Positions 39,115-51,230 of a stretch of DNA of 64,000 nt are shown here, piece after piece. The DNA lies in contig NC_054084.1 in assembly GCF_017562075.2 (NCBI RefSeq), forward strand, positions 17,419,889 to 17,483,888. The letters run 5' to 3'. The DNA is from Anopheles merus (lineage: Eukaryota > Arthropoda > Insecta > Diptera > Culicidae). Under the pieces are notes generated by a model. That model had not been told where the DNA came from and did not search any database. It was given only the letters and a program-made list of their open reading frames with translations. Numbering within the stretch: position 1 is the stretch's first letter; every line of letters starts with the position of its first letter. The position numbers and the translations under genes were made by a program.

Positions 39115-40000
39115 TCAAGACGATTCTCGCTAGCCATGGATGCGCCTTTTCTGCGGTGTGCAATAGACAGATTTACCAGCATGATCCGCATGATTTCGGT
39201 CTGAAAACAATGTTTTGAAGCAACATCTGTTTCGAATGCCAAACCGTCTAGGTTATACGGCAATAATAATAAAGCTAATAATAATAACACTTTCATATGA
39301 ATCTGTAACTATCCTCGGTTCATGCCGCACCAAAACCGCTATACTTCTGCACAGCTTGCCGTGGATTTTTGTGTTATGCACCGCAGCTGAAACATTCATA
39401 GCATCCAGCACGATACTGTTATCCGCTCAAAAGCGTATCGATTCTTCTCACGATCAATGCTTTCCATCCACCAGTTGAAGCGCAAAGTTTTCCAGCCCGG
39501 TGTGTGATTTCCGATCCTATACGGATTCACCTTCCCCGGTGAAGGTAAAGCATATAAATAAGGCAAATGATACAGTCACTACAATCACTCCAGTGGTAGA
39601 GGCAGCCAGAAAAAAAATGACGGCCCCCGCCCGTCAAATGTGTTCCACATTGCGGAGAAGATAAATTGGAAATATTATTAGTTTTCCCTGTCGTCGAAGT
39701 CGATGGTGCCGGAGCTGGGATTTTTCGATTTCCTTCCAGCATGGTACACCCTCTTTCTCTCACAAAAAAAAACCAGTGGAAGGAAAAATGTGTCTCGAAA
39801 ATCCTCCCCTCCCTGCATAGACGTGACAGAGAAGAGAGTGTTTCGCCTCGTTTCGCTGTACTGCTTTTTTCTCTGCGCTGCTCAACAACCCTGCTACACG
39901 TTTACAGTTCTGCCGGCGACCATAGTTTGCGCAAAACTTCTGAAACGAACGGCAATCGCACGTAATTGAGCGTAAAATTGTGCACATTAAGGAAAGATGA
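38461..40000. other. GC-balanced non-coding block
   Basis: Dominated by the long CA repeat at 39022-39112. TTCACC/GGTGAA arms make a small hairpin near 39526-39543. Nothing else supported. Confidence 0.55.
39022..39112. repeat. (CA)n microsatellite, 91 bp
   Basis: Uninterrupted CA run of about 45 units, the longest pure run in the window. Confidence 0.98.
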
Positions 40001-41040
40001 TCGATTTGCGCAAAAGTTTATCGATTACAAGGGTTTTTGGGAAATTGTAAGCTGAGCTGACTGTATCATACGGGCACGCAACAGAACAATTTATTTACTA
40101 AATTATGGAAAATATGTTTGTTTTCGAGTCGGGCTAAACGCGTTGGAGGAGTTTTGATCGTTATCTGTCTGTGCTGTCGGCAAGAAGTTGGTATGTCGCA
40201 AAATCAAAAAACAAAAAATTACCAATTTTTCAAAATAAAGAAAAGTTTATTGAATCGAATCTGTCTCTAGATACAAACAGAAAACCTCAAATATTGTCGT
40301 TGTGCTCATATTATACTATCAGATTAAAATTATAAGGCCTACAATACAAATTAAACAAAATTTCTTTTTGTGCCTTTATAATTGAACTAAATTTTCAAAA
40401 ATATTCCAAATATTGCAGGAGAATTATTGATTTGCAGATTTTGTATTAGAAAATTTCTTTTTTTTTTGTTTCTAAACATTAGCATGATACGATCCTTAGA
40501 TACATGAAGTACAACACTTTATGCAGAAAAATAAAGCTGTGTCCCTATTTTACTTGTGTTGAAGTAAAAACACAAGAACAAATGTAGTGTATTACTTCAA
40601 CAAACTAAGAAAAAATCATACCGAGCTAGGAACTAAAGAGGTGGAAAAGTATTCAGAAGATGTAAATTGTACACACAAAGCTCTTAAATTACTATTGAAA
40701 TTTGTGCTCTTATCAAAAAAGATCAATCCCCTATTTCAATAGTTCTTTAGAATTAGTCTACATTTCGAGAACTGTATTTCATCGTTTATGGACAGTATTA
40801 TTTTTGAATGAATAATAAAATTCACGACATACTACATTCGCTGCCAGTTCTTTTCCCATTCGCAAAAGGAACCAATTGTAATAAAGAAAACTTTTTTCCA
40901 AAGACAATAATCGTTGCCGGATTTAAATCAACCCCACAACTGGAAGCAGCTAGAAACATCCATTGAAACAACTTTTCCAACCGTGCTGAAGTGCTCACTC
41001 TTAAAACTACCATTCGTACCGAAATGCGGGAGCAATTAAA
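40001..41040. other. AT-rich block
   Basis: AT-rich. It lies inside the presumed first long intron of the minus-strand gene that starts at 41.5 kb, or just downstream of it. No exon seen. Confidence 0.5.
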
Positions 41041-41440
41041 ACATCAGCTTTTTCCTTTGCCAACCGGCTGCAAGGAATATAAAGCAAGAAAAAAGTACAC
41101 TTTTCGCCTTCACATTTTGTCAAACAACATAAGCTGACCTCCACTCTAGACGCAAGCAAAAACATAAGAGTGGCTCAGCAAAATCTCGGAAAATGATCTC
41201 CAAATCGTGGGGGGGGGGGTCGGAAAAAAATGTTCACAATTCGACTACTAAATCGTACGGTTGCAAAATGTGTGTGATGAGAAGGGGAGGAATAAAAAAA
41301 AATAGCAACCCTCGACAATGCTTCCATCCGCCATAATGCCAAGAAGTCGTCGATTCAGCTGACAGCGGAATACACAAAAACCCGCCTACCACAAACACTT
41401 TGGTGGAAAACAATATGGGAAAGCTTGCTCAAACACTCAC
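41041..41440 (-). other. Start of presumed intron 1 of the minus-strand gene
   Basis: Begins on the minus strand with GTGAGTGTTTG directly after the signal-peptide exon. Contains a G(9) run near 41210. No downstream acceptor could be identified in the window. Confidence 0.4.
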
Positions 41441-41510
41441 CTTTCGCTAATCCTAGCATGCTCGATGCGACGCTCCACAGCAGCAAAACTGTTATTTTAA
41501 TAATCTCCAT
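41441..41510 (-). CDS. First coding exon of a secreted or membrane protein
   Basis: On the minus strand an ATG in good context (CATCATGG, A at -3 and G at +4) opens MEIIKITVLLLWSVASSMLG then LAK, a typical signal peptide: a Lys at position 5, a hydrophobic core of about ten residues, then small residues. The exon ends AAAG|GTGAGTGTTT, a perfect donor, leaving the reading frame in phase 1. A phase-1 intron right after a signal peptide is typical of secreted and immunoglobulin-type cell-surface proteins. Only 23 codons are visible, so the protein cannot be named. A long UTR-like stretch lies upstream, which fits a gene start. The remaining exons must lie at lower coordinates, perhaps beyond the window. 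Confidence 0.55.
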
Positions 41511-43330
41511 GATGCTTTTTTTTGCGTTCCGCCTGCTTTGGTGTGTGTGTACGGAAGATAGTTTTTCCCGAAACGTTTTTTTTCTTCTCCTACCACCAGC
41601 CAGCTAAAGGGCGCAGATGATGATGATGATGATGATACTCGTAAACTGTGACTCAAATTCCGTGCGGTGCTCGTCGCGTTCGCCAAAAAATGTCACACGC
41701 CGCACAACTTTCATTCACCGTGGAACGCGGCCTGACCTTTCGTGAGGGTGCCAGGGGATGGGGATGGATGGGTAGGAATGCGGAATGCAAATAATCGGGT
41801 CGAAATACGGGAAAATAAAAATGGAGTCACAGCTGGGTACTGGGAAGCATCAGCAGAATCTCTATCCCAGAAGAGAGAAACAAAAAAACAAACTGGACGT
41901 TTATCCACCACGAATAATTCTACCGGTCCTCGCTGGAGACGATGGCTGACGACGACGACCGTGCTGACCGGAAGTGGGATTGCGGATACTGCCTAAACTA
42001 AAGGAAGCACTCTGTGGGATGAGTGGAGAAGAAGGTGGCTTGGAAAAAAAACACAACTTTTGCACGAATAACAACCAAACGGAAAAGCTCGTGGGAAGTA
42101 AAAAAACCAATGCAACCGCGCGGTAATTCCACCGAACTGAAATTGGGGAAAAATCTGAAGCACCACACAAAAACACGCACACACTGCAGTACACACACCC
42201 ACACACACACGATAGAAACACTACTGCACTTGGTGCAAAACCAAAAAAAATAAGAATCACGCTTAAACGCCTTTTTTGTTGCTTCTTCGGGACACAATCA
42301 CACACAGAAACACACACACACACTCACGCCAGAGCTACACAATCACAAACACCGTTGCACTTTAATGGCGGGTACGGGTAAAATGGGGTAGCCAACTTTT
42401 AAGCCTGCCAGGCAACGCTCGACGGGTTTAAACCTATCTTCTCGAGCGTTCTCGGCGGAAGATGCAAGAGCGTGTAGCGTGTGTACTGCTTCTTCCGGCG
42501 ATCGCCACAGCGAGACGGCGGTCGGCAATCGGATGGGAAATAATCACTAAAAACACTAACAAACAGTGACGACTTTTCTTTTTGTGGTCGTTTTTTTTTG
42601 TTTTGCCTTTCTTTTTTCTTTTCCTTTCCCCCGTCTGTTGCTTAGGACGATCGGGTGGAGGGGGGACGAGCGCAGGTGGAAGGTAGCCGTTTGCCGTGTT
42701 TTGCGTTTTTGTTTGGCGACCGACGAATTTTCAGATGATGGTTTTCACTGCGCCTAGCAACAGCTCTACGCCGGGGGTGCCGTTGGACATTCGCTGCCGC
42801 CCACTGCCAACCCACGTGCCACTGGCGGATGGCCCGCGATGGTTCCCGCTGCTGTACTGTTCGTGCACTGGCACGGCCATTGTTTTCACTGTGACTAGAT
42901 TTTAACTTCCCCCTTGTTTTTGGGCAACACTTCGTGGGTTCCCTGCTCCCCGGTCTTGGTGTGTCGGACGGCACATTGAGTTTGGGGAGGAACTTTTTCG
43001 TATGTTTTGAGCCGTTTTTTCTTAACGATGATCGTTTTTATTCAAACGTTCTAGTTGCATTCGACGCGATGGGAAGGGAATAAAATGCGAAAAACGCTTT
43101 CCACTTGCTTGTCTGTGCGGGCTGACAGATTTTTTCTCGGCTCCGAATTATTTCTTCTTTCACTTTCACACGAACTTTGTTTTCCTGTTATTTAGTACCA
43201 CACTCACAATCTGCCATGAATATTATTATGATAGTAGTATTTGGTTTTTTTCTCTCTCACTCTCGCTCTCTTCTTTTCACTTTCTCATTTTCCCTTCTCT
43301 TAACCTATAAAGCAAACCAAACAAAAAAGA
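41511..43330 (-). promoter_or_regulatory. Putative 5' UTR and promoter of the minus-strand gene
   Basis: Read on the minus strand this is a long A-rich and GTG-rich sequence with segments such as AACAGTGAAAAC and GTGTTTTTAGTGATTATTTC, many short upstream ATGs and a (GAT)n run, the usual look of long dipteran 5' leaders. A possible untranslated-exon donor, GC|GTGAGTGTG, occurs near 42323, and a possible acceptor, AAAGCAG, about 30 bp upstream of the ATG. I cannot fix the transcription start. No TATA box is evident. Confidence 0.35.
41616..41637. repeat. (GAT)n microsatellite, short
   Basis: About seven ATG/GAT triplets in the putative leader; on the minus strand it reads ATC repeats. Confidence 0.9.
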
Positions 43331-43740
43331 AGATTTTGTGTTAATTCATATAAGCTTCCTACTAGTCCCGTTCCTGCCGCACTCCTGCCATTGTCGGCCG
43401 AGCCTGGCGAATCGCGCAAGGCTGCTGCAGGGAGGAAAATTATTATTCTATCAGATGTGTCCGTTCACCGTGCAGCTCTCTAGCTGCACTATCCAGTGCT
43501 GTGCAGACACACGGATGCTGTACAATGTTTCAACAGTAAAGCGATTGCCCCCCCCCCCCCCTTCCTTCCCGTGCAGTACGATTTATCTCTCGGTTTGCCC
43601 GTAAGCGGGTTCCTTTGTTACGCCCGGGACTATCTGTTTACAGCGCAGCGCTTTCATCGGGCCAGTGAAGTATTAGCATTTTATCGGGTTTAACACTGCT
43701 GTTTTTTTTTCTGTAACACCACGTAGATTGTTGTGGGTTT
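43331..43740. other. GC-balanced non-coding segment
   Basis: Upstream of the putative promoter. Contains a poly-C run near 43549-43562. No gene seen. Confidence 0.5.
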
Positions 43741-44357
43741 GTTTATGGTTGTAAGTTGTTTACACGAGAAGAATCTGAAACGGAAAGAGAAGAAAAATAG
43801 AATCTTTAAAGTGATCTTGATTTTTGTGAAATGCGGTTTTAGGAGATTTTGTTACATTTATTTCTGATTTAAATCGCAATTTTTTGGGAAAGATATCAAC
43901 TTAATGCAAGAAAACTTCACAACTACACATATTATTTAAATAATTCTTTAAAATAAAATTGAACATACCAAAGCAATGATTGAATGTTGTTATATGATTT
44001 AAAAAAACAACAGCTCATTTAACTACGTTTAAAAAAATACTCAAGCAACGAATTCAATATTTATGCAATAGAGACAAAAACCAATACCTTTAAACGAGGT
44101 GCACAAGACTGTTCTATGAAATGTTTTTTTCTTAGACGACCAAACAGTATAGTAGAATCAATATAAAAACTCCTGAAAATATATTTTAAGTATGTTTTGA
44201 AACCAATTTGTAGTCTGCCAATTCTTGGATTAACTCCTTTCTGCCTCAATTGCCACTATAAGCCACAATACTATGGAGTTTTTGAATTTATCAAGATCCA
44301 ACAAGAGCTTTTTCAATGGTCGAAGGACGGCAGTTACAATAAAAATGCTTATCATTA

Positions 44358-44786
44358 CAGGGTTTCGAATCATTTAAGGGAATGGTTCAATAACTTTGCG
44401 GAATGTTGAAATTCGGTAGGTCATCAGACCGTGGGTGCCAGTGTAAAAAGCTTCGATTTTGTCGCGATGATATTTTCTAAAAACATCTTTTGAAGTTTTT
44501 TTCATGTGGCATTTAGCTGTACACTTGATTAAGTAAAAAATCCTGCTACAGAGCCATTATTAAACATGATGAATTAGTTAAATTAATGAACATATTTTAG
44601 AGTATTTACAGTGGCACACACAGTCTGATAACAGCTCCACAGTATGCTTGCAAAAACTCCCCTAGTCAATTGCAACACTTCCCTGTATGATTGCAAACTT
44701 TCACAGCATGCTTGCAACATTCCCCTAACGATTTGCAACATTCTCCTTAGTGAGTGAACCGTTCCCTTGAATGATTTGAAACCCTG
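44358..44786. mobile_element. TA-flanked MITE with long imperfect inverted repeats
   Basis: Left end TA|CAGGGTTTCGAATCATTT and right end AATGATTTGAAACCCTG|TA are inverted. The arms match at roughly three quarters of positions over about 56 bp (for example AAGGGAATGGTTCA against AAGGGAACGGTTCA). The TA on both sides fits Tc1/mariner-type target duplication. There is no transposase frame, so it is non-autonomous. The right half is filled with degenerate repeats of about 22 bp (separate entry). Confidence 0.75.
44643..44786. repeat. Degenerate subterminal repeats, about 22-bp period
   Basis: About seven imperfect units, e.g. ATGCTTGCAACATTCCCCTA and CGATTTGCAACATTCTCCTT, with the core TTGCAACATTC. 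The last unit merges with the terminal inverted repeat. Such subterminal arrays in DNA transposons can be transposase-binding sites; here that role is inference. Confidence 0.7.
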
Positions 44787-45290
44787 TATAAAGAGAATGA
44801 TTAAATATTGAATATATTTTTCAATTGACTTATTGTTCTTTTTTCATAATTTTTAATCATTTCAACTATCAAACTTCGTTATTTATGATCATCATCAAAA
44901 GTGTAATTGTGTATTCACTTTGTTGCAACAAGAGCAATTCAGAACGCATAGTACAAGTTGAGGGAACCATTTGACCCATTTTCTTAATTTACCTCTGTAC
45001 GTATTACGTTTTGAAGTAATAACAAACACAAATTATGCAATAGTACCACTTTGCCCTGAGCACTATACCGCAAGCATACAATCATCTTGAAGCAAGTCCT
45101 AAAAAATTACTACTCATGGGATGTACTTTCGGTTTTAAAGCTCATGTCAACCAACACAAACATTCATTACAATTATTTCAAAACAAACATTTCTGCGAGC
45201 ATATTTACTGAAAGCACATTTTTTAAAGCATTCAAAGCAAAACATCATCAAAATATCACTCCAACGCTAGTGCAATTATAGTTTCCTTTC

Positions 45291-48120
45291 ACGGCATCCT
45301 ATTCCCCACAAATCTGGCCCATTTCTGCAACAGTCATTCCCATTTTCGTTTCCATTCAGATGGGTCACAAAGGCTTAAAAACGAATTCTCTTTATTGTCT
45401 CTACCTGGGTGCCTCTTCCGAAAACAATACATTCCCAATAAGAGGAATCACTCCGCATCCTCACTGCCAGCACGCTACCATTTTAATTACACAACGATCC
45501 ACGGAAGCTCTTCCAGTGCGGCATACCAGACCAAAACCAGGCCGCAGCAAATATTTACTCCCCAAAGGTACACAAAACAAGGCAACCCTTAAAACATCCT
45601 TACTTAACCCTTATTTGCGCTTTGCGTCTCCTTTCCAACCCTTTCCCCGGCGTGCGAAAGCCGGACACTCTTACCATCTCCAACCAGTTTTTGCCCGTCC
45701 GGTTCCACCGTCCCTTGGCGACCTCTTGTTCCAGTCGGGTGGGTGGCTTTCTTTCACTTAGCCGCTCGGACGACGGAAACATGCCCAAAACATTTTCTCA
45801 CTTGTCATCAAGTGAAACCGAAAATTATTTTATCTTCACCCCAAACGGACCCCAGGAGTACCCGCTTCCCCTCCCTACCGGAACGCGTCGTTTTGCCCTT
45901 GCGCACCACACTCCGTCTGGACCGAGAGGCTTCTGTTTGGTTGCGACAACAAAGAAACAAATGTTGCTTTCCCGTGCCGTGGGTTCGGTTCGGGTGCTTT
46001 TTGCCTGGAGTTCATGTTAAAAGCTGCTTTCTTCGTCTCTCTCTCGTCTAGGGTGTTTTTTCATTAGAGGGCCAGTCAGTTCAGCATTGATAGCAACCTG
46101 CAAAATCGTTCCGGATTTCGGGTTTTTCAAAGTCTCATTAACATCGTATCAAAAGGTTTGCAGACGGTCGTCAGCCGACCGATGTGTATTTAACATCTCA
46201 TTGGGGAAATGGGACGAGCTCGGGCGAGACAGGCCGGGTTGGTAATGAGGCAACAACATTTTCATTAGATGTCCCAAACTTCCGGGTATGCTTTTCTTTC
46301 CGGTGACGAATCTTTTCAAATCAACGGCCGAAAAGGCTCACCTCTGAATCAGGCGAGGGAGAAGGCCGAGCTGCATACAATGCGGAATGAAACGAGATGA
46401 TAAATTTGAATATTTTCACTCATTCTACAGGCAGTGGAGAAGTAAAATGTTGGTTTCTCTTTTGACAGATAGTTTAGGAACTTTTTGCAGCATTTTATCA
46501 TTTATTGCTGCTGAACCACACAGACAAAGAAAACTTTGTGCGCATTTATTGACAACTATCGGGCGAGCAATTAATTTAATCCTACGATCCATTTACATGC
46601 AAAGAACTTGCACAAACTCTACCTTCTCCCAAATGATTGCACATTTTTGTTCGGAAGTTCCCCGCAGACTCTATACACCCCCCAGTACCAATCATCGTCG
46701 CCTGTGCCCGTGCGCCCAATATCTCTTTGATATCATCACAATATCTACGAATTCGATATTTCCTTCCACAACCGCACCACAACTGCCCCTCCCGGACAAG
46801 AGCTTTCCTTCCCCATCGCCAGCTCAACCATCAACAGCATCGGAAACTTTCCGTAATCAAATCGTTAAGATACCTTAAACGCAAAATTTACGACATGTCC
46901 GTCCGTTTTCGCCAACTATGTCGAAAAAGTTAAGCCAAGAAAGCCCAAGAACTGTTTGTTGTGGGTGCATCCCGAGCTGGGGCACACTTGGCTCGCTCCA
47001 ATTTCCTAGCATTTGGCCAATTTTCCAAACTTCCCATTCGGAAGTGTGACGAAGGGAAGACTGGCAGACTGAGCCCCCCACCACCGCAGGGAAAAGCGTT
47101 TTTCTCGCCGGGCAATGGCAAAGTCAACCGAGACTAACTTTTCTTTCGAGCACAGCAGCTCGGCACAGGAAAATCGTTCCAGCTCGGTTGCTTCTGTAAC
47201 AAGATTGAGAAACTGTCCACTCCCGGCAAAACCCGACCCACCCTCGCCCCGCTTGCGCTTGCCAAAGCCAATTGATGGGGGCCGATGCCGAATGGAAAAC
47301 AAAAGTAAAGCGGCTCGGTTCCCGTTTGCCCACCACGAAACCACGGCTCAGGCTTCAGTAAGAGGCTTTTTTTTGGATCGTTTGGGTTGATTTGGGGCTC
47401 CGAAACATCGAACCGCCAGCCAAAACAATCGACAACAGAAGAATATATTTTTGGATTTAAGTTGAACGGTTCCGCCTTCAACCATCCGCCTCAAGCCGTA
47501 AGATTCGATTGAGAAGCTGTAAAGGCGAAGGCTGTGACGAGTTCTAGGATTTGGTTCAACCGAAACACCCTCACCCTCTTGGGCGCCATGGAGACGCCCG
47601 GACTGCCAGAAGTTGAAACAATCTCCGTCCCATTGCTCCTGCAATCATCCATGAAACGTATATTTTACTTCCAACTTGCTCTTTCCTCCTGCAATACCAG
47701 CGGCAGCGGCCACACAGGGCGAAGGATGAAGCAAACAAACAAACGTACGAAAAAAGGGGCTTAACGTTACAAACCATCAAACCGGTGTGACCTTTTGTGT
47801 CACATTTCGATTCCGAAAGCAAAAGCGGGAACGGGTTGCACAAATAGTGACGCCAATGGTGTGTCCACACAACATGTGCGAAACTCGCAAGCACACACAC
47901 ACATACACAGTTGCCGGCTGTTTCAATTGCATGTTTGGAACGAACTGAAAAGCTGCATGAAAAGTGATCCCATTTTCTACCAGCGTGTGTGTGCGAGTAT
48001 CTGTTTGGGTAGAAATTTCGGTAAAATATTGTCACGCAAAGGGCTTCTGTGTGGAGCGGACCGAATGGAGCTATTTTTAAATCTCGAGACTAAATTTGCT
48101 TTCAAGAGCTTTAACATGTT
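45291..48120. other. GC-balanced non-coding block, possible exon inside
   Basis: Largely stop-poor in several frames (45360-46050, 47000-47480). One candidate splice-bounded exon is listed. The rest shows overlapping frames on both strands with no domain, so I see no firm gene. Confidence 0.45.
47090..47357 (+). CDS. Possible 268-nt exon, plus strand
   Basis: GCCCCCCACCACCGCAG precedes the segment as an acceptor-like tract and GCTTCA|GTAAGAGG follows it as a good donor. One frame is open across the whole interval (89 codons, ending in phase 0) and reads as a Ser- and Pro-rich, probably disordered, stretch (e.g. SSSAQENRSSSVASVTRL, then KPDPPSPRLRLPKP). However, opposite-strand frames are open here too, so stop-poor composition could explain it. 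No family recognised. Confidence 0.2.
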
Positions 48121-49130
48121 GCAGGAAAATTCCTGCGCAATAAAAAGCTTATCTTGCATATTGGGCTTTTAGATACTGGAGGAAAAGAAACGAAAAGTGT
48201 ATTACAGATTAAAGTTTTAAGGTTTCTCTCTTCACAATTTCTATTCTCTCAATCAATTCTATATTTAAGAAGCATTTCACAGCATTATCATGAGAAAATA
48301 AATTATCCCATTAGATTGGTATTGCAGGGTTTTTCACGGATTCTCATAGTTATGGGATATTTTCTATTCTCTCTCAAAGCTATTGGACTTTATGTGACAG
48401 AGAGTGAACTGTACGGCACCATTTTTGAAATGGCTAATATGGAATCCAATAGGACTTTACAATGTGTCTGCCAAAGAAGAGTGCCCTACTTATCATATGT
48501 TGTTCATTTCCAACAGGAAAGAGTGATCAATATGCCCCTGAAAACCCCTGTGTTGGGGTTAATTCTACCCTATCTATACTCGGTCCACCATACCACACCC
48601 CCCCCCCCTCCTTCGGGTTGTGCCATCACAAAAGTTAAAATTATCATTGGAATATCAATGGAAATGAAAAACAATTGAAGAGTTCCAAGTAAAAGTAAAT
48701 ACAACAATGATATTACAAAAATTGGCCTTTATAATCTAGAATAATGAAAGTGTGAAACATTGCTTTCTATCAGTTATCACAAATTGTTTCTTTTAAAAAA
48801 ATTGAGAAATTTTCATTTTTATCAGTTGTAAAAACGCGCATAACGAGTTAAAAGTCATATACAAAGTTTTCTTGCACAAGCCTTTAAATATTTCTACATT
48901 TGTGATCGTTTTCTTTAATTCGGTTTACTTGACTCATTTCTATAAGCTCGAATGGCTTACTTGCTATATTTCAACTGTAAGAATTGTAATCAAATCAAAT
49001 TATAATTACAACCGACAAACCACACAACATTATGTCATTGCGCGTGCAAAACCGCCCAATTTAATTCATTCATTTTCTTGTGTACTATTTCATCAACGTT
49101 CAAAATGTTTCAAAAGTTGTGTTTGAACGC
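48121..49130. other. AT-rich block with MITE-like element
   Basis: AT-rich. A 174-codon plus-strand frame (48154-48678) spans the element at 48325-48550 and is probably fortuitous. A poly-C run lies near 48599. Confidence 0.5.
48325..48550. mobile_element. MITE-like element with CAGGGTTTT ends (tentative)
   Basis: Left end CAGGGTTTTTCACGG and right end CCTGAAAACCCCTG are inverted repeats of about 13 bp with small mismatches. Length 226 bp, no transposase. Left flank TTG and right flank TGT give no clear target duplication. Confidence 0.4.
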
Positions 49131-50098
49131 TCATCGCTCCGCTTGCTTTTCTTCACTCTGCACCGAGCATCAGCTCCCGGAGCGAAAATCATTCCGGATG
49201 CCATTCGCACAGCCCCAGCTGTGAGTTCATTCAAGGAATATGAATAGCCATCGTTCGTCAATCGCAGCCTGCGTCCGAATCTTGGCTGCCTAAGTGAACG
49301 ATGCCATTTTTCCCGCCCGGTTCCCGCTCAACCGTCCCCGAGCTGGCAGACCAGAAATGAAAATGGATTGCTCGCTGGCCCAAGGGATACTAGCGGTAGT
49401 TGCCCCTACCCTCGCCCTCAGGCCAAAATGTCAAACTCAGCCCAGAACGGTGGGGCAACATTCTGCTTCATCCCTTTTCGGTCCCGGGACGCACACACAG
49501 AGCATTTCAAAAATAGAGTAAAATAAATCGACAACATGGAGGCAAGTGGGGGCGGAGAAACACACTGACACACACACACACATAAAGACCATGAGGATGA
49601 AAAATCGCCCGAAAATACGCCGGAAGCATCCGCTGCGAAATTACCCACTCAATTTCCACCGCTTTCGGCCATTTCTTTCGCCTCTACCCTGCCATCGTCT
49701 GTGGGTGAGTGTAACTTCGTTAAACGCTTATCATATTTGTGTTTATTATCTTTTAGTGTGACCGCCCGGGCTGGGAAACAGCGAAAGCAAGAGAAGGAGA
49801 CAGAGTGGGAGAAAAAGATCACCATCAACCAAAAACCTGCTGCCACCACCACCACGACGATGATGATGTGCGCGTTATGATGATGGTGATGAAAATAATG
49901 ATCTGCCGTTTGCCTTACGCTTCCACCGCGCCCATTGCGCCGTCCGCTGGTCAAATGAAACGGAAACGCCAAGCGGGAGCCCGGAAGCTCGCCCAGTCTG
50001 GGAGGCGTCCGAATGGAATTGAGCCAGCCACTCCTTTACCCCCAAACCTGGCAAATAAGCTGGGAGGGAAAAAACAACAAGGATCAAGCCTTTCAGAA

Positions 50099-50101
<3 letters not shown>

Positions 50102-50139
<38 letters not shown>
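50102..50139. repeat. (AC)n microsatellite
   Basis: About 19 AC units. Confidence 0.96.
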
Positions 50140-50146
<7 letters not shown>

Positions 50147-50913
50147 TCTGCTCCACGAAGGTCGATGATAAAACCTTGTCTGGTCTCTGGTTTTTTTTTG
50201 TTCGTCCTGTTTGGTAGTGCGCACCAGTGGGCGAACGAAAAATGATCCTTTGCGATACATTCCCATGAGTTTGGTCCCATCGGATGTACCGGTTGCCAGT
50301 TCCGAGGGGGCCCCAGAGTTGCCAGCCATAATTTCGTCCTCGCTTTTGGTGTGTAGGTGTGTGAGCATTATACCCAGCACGAACGGCGTATACCCGCCAG
50401 TAGGATGGCTTTGCTTCTCGAGAATTTCCCAGACCGCTTATCAGCCTCGCCGTGTAGCCCGGGCTGATACAATTTACGCTAAGCCTTCGGTTCGCCGGCT
50501 GAGACAAAGCTCCCTGTTAAAAGCACGAGTAATGTTGTTAAGAAGATCTGCTCAGCAAGATGCAGGAAAATAAAAGCAGATAACGAAGATCGAAAAATGT
50601 GCCCACCGTGTGGCTGCGTGTGTGTGGCCCTGTGCATGCGTCGGTGCATGTTTACGAATGGATAAAAGGAAGCGGGCCAAGAATCAAAGATGGATCACGG
50701 ATGGAAAGCGTTGCGTCTGCCCGACCAGAGCCCGCAAGAACATCAACCGCCACGAGATGCTGTATCGGCTTTAGCGGTTGGTTGGTGGATATTCCGTTCC
50801 ACTTCGACACGCTCAGATCAAAATAATCGCTGCGAAGACAGTGTGCAGGAGGAGCAGCAAGTATTACCGGTGAAGTGTGACTGTTGTGGAACAAGCAAAA
50901 AAGCAACCGCGTC

Positions 50914-50934
50914 AACACACACACACACACACAC
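50914..50934. repeat. (AC)n microsatellite, short
   Basis: About ten AC units. Confidence 0.9.
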
Positions 50935-51230
50935 GTTCGAGACGGCGGTAAAAGAGCCAGGAATAGAACGTACAGCGAACCAACCGGATGCTGTGATAGG
51001 GTATTACACATCCCTTCTCCGGATTGTTTTCACGTTCGGAAGATGCCTAGATAGCTGGATGGGCTGCTCCCTTCCGGTGCTCAATTGTGCGCACAGTTGT
51101 CGACAAAGATGTCTTTTTAGCCGATAATGGCTTTTGGAGCGTAAAGAGCTTAGTCGCATTAAAGATGTTTCGCTGTGGGGCCGATGTTGTGTTGGCCGCT
51201 GAGGGGTTTGCGGAGCTGGAAGGATGCGGC

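Larger units (their letters stand above)
43741..45290. other. AT-rich block containing a MITE
   Basis: AT-rich, with the well-bounded TA-flanked element at 44358-44786. No coding signal outside it. Confidence 0.6.
49131..51230. other. GC-balanced non-coding block
   Basis: Holds CA microsatellites at 50102-50139 and 50914-50934 and ACC/GAT triplet runs near 49842-49868. A plus-strand frame ending at GTGG|GTGAGTGTAA (49704) is discussed in the findings. No gene called. Confidence 0.5.

Noticed and set aside
38664..39296. 210-codon minus-strand frame with a hydrophobic start
   Set aside because: About 30 codons are the CA repeat and the rest shows no domain or splice evidence.
48154..48678. 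174-codon plus-strand frame
   Set aside because: It crosses both ends of a MITE-like element and a poly-C run; no domain seen.
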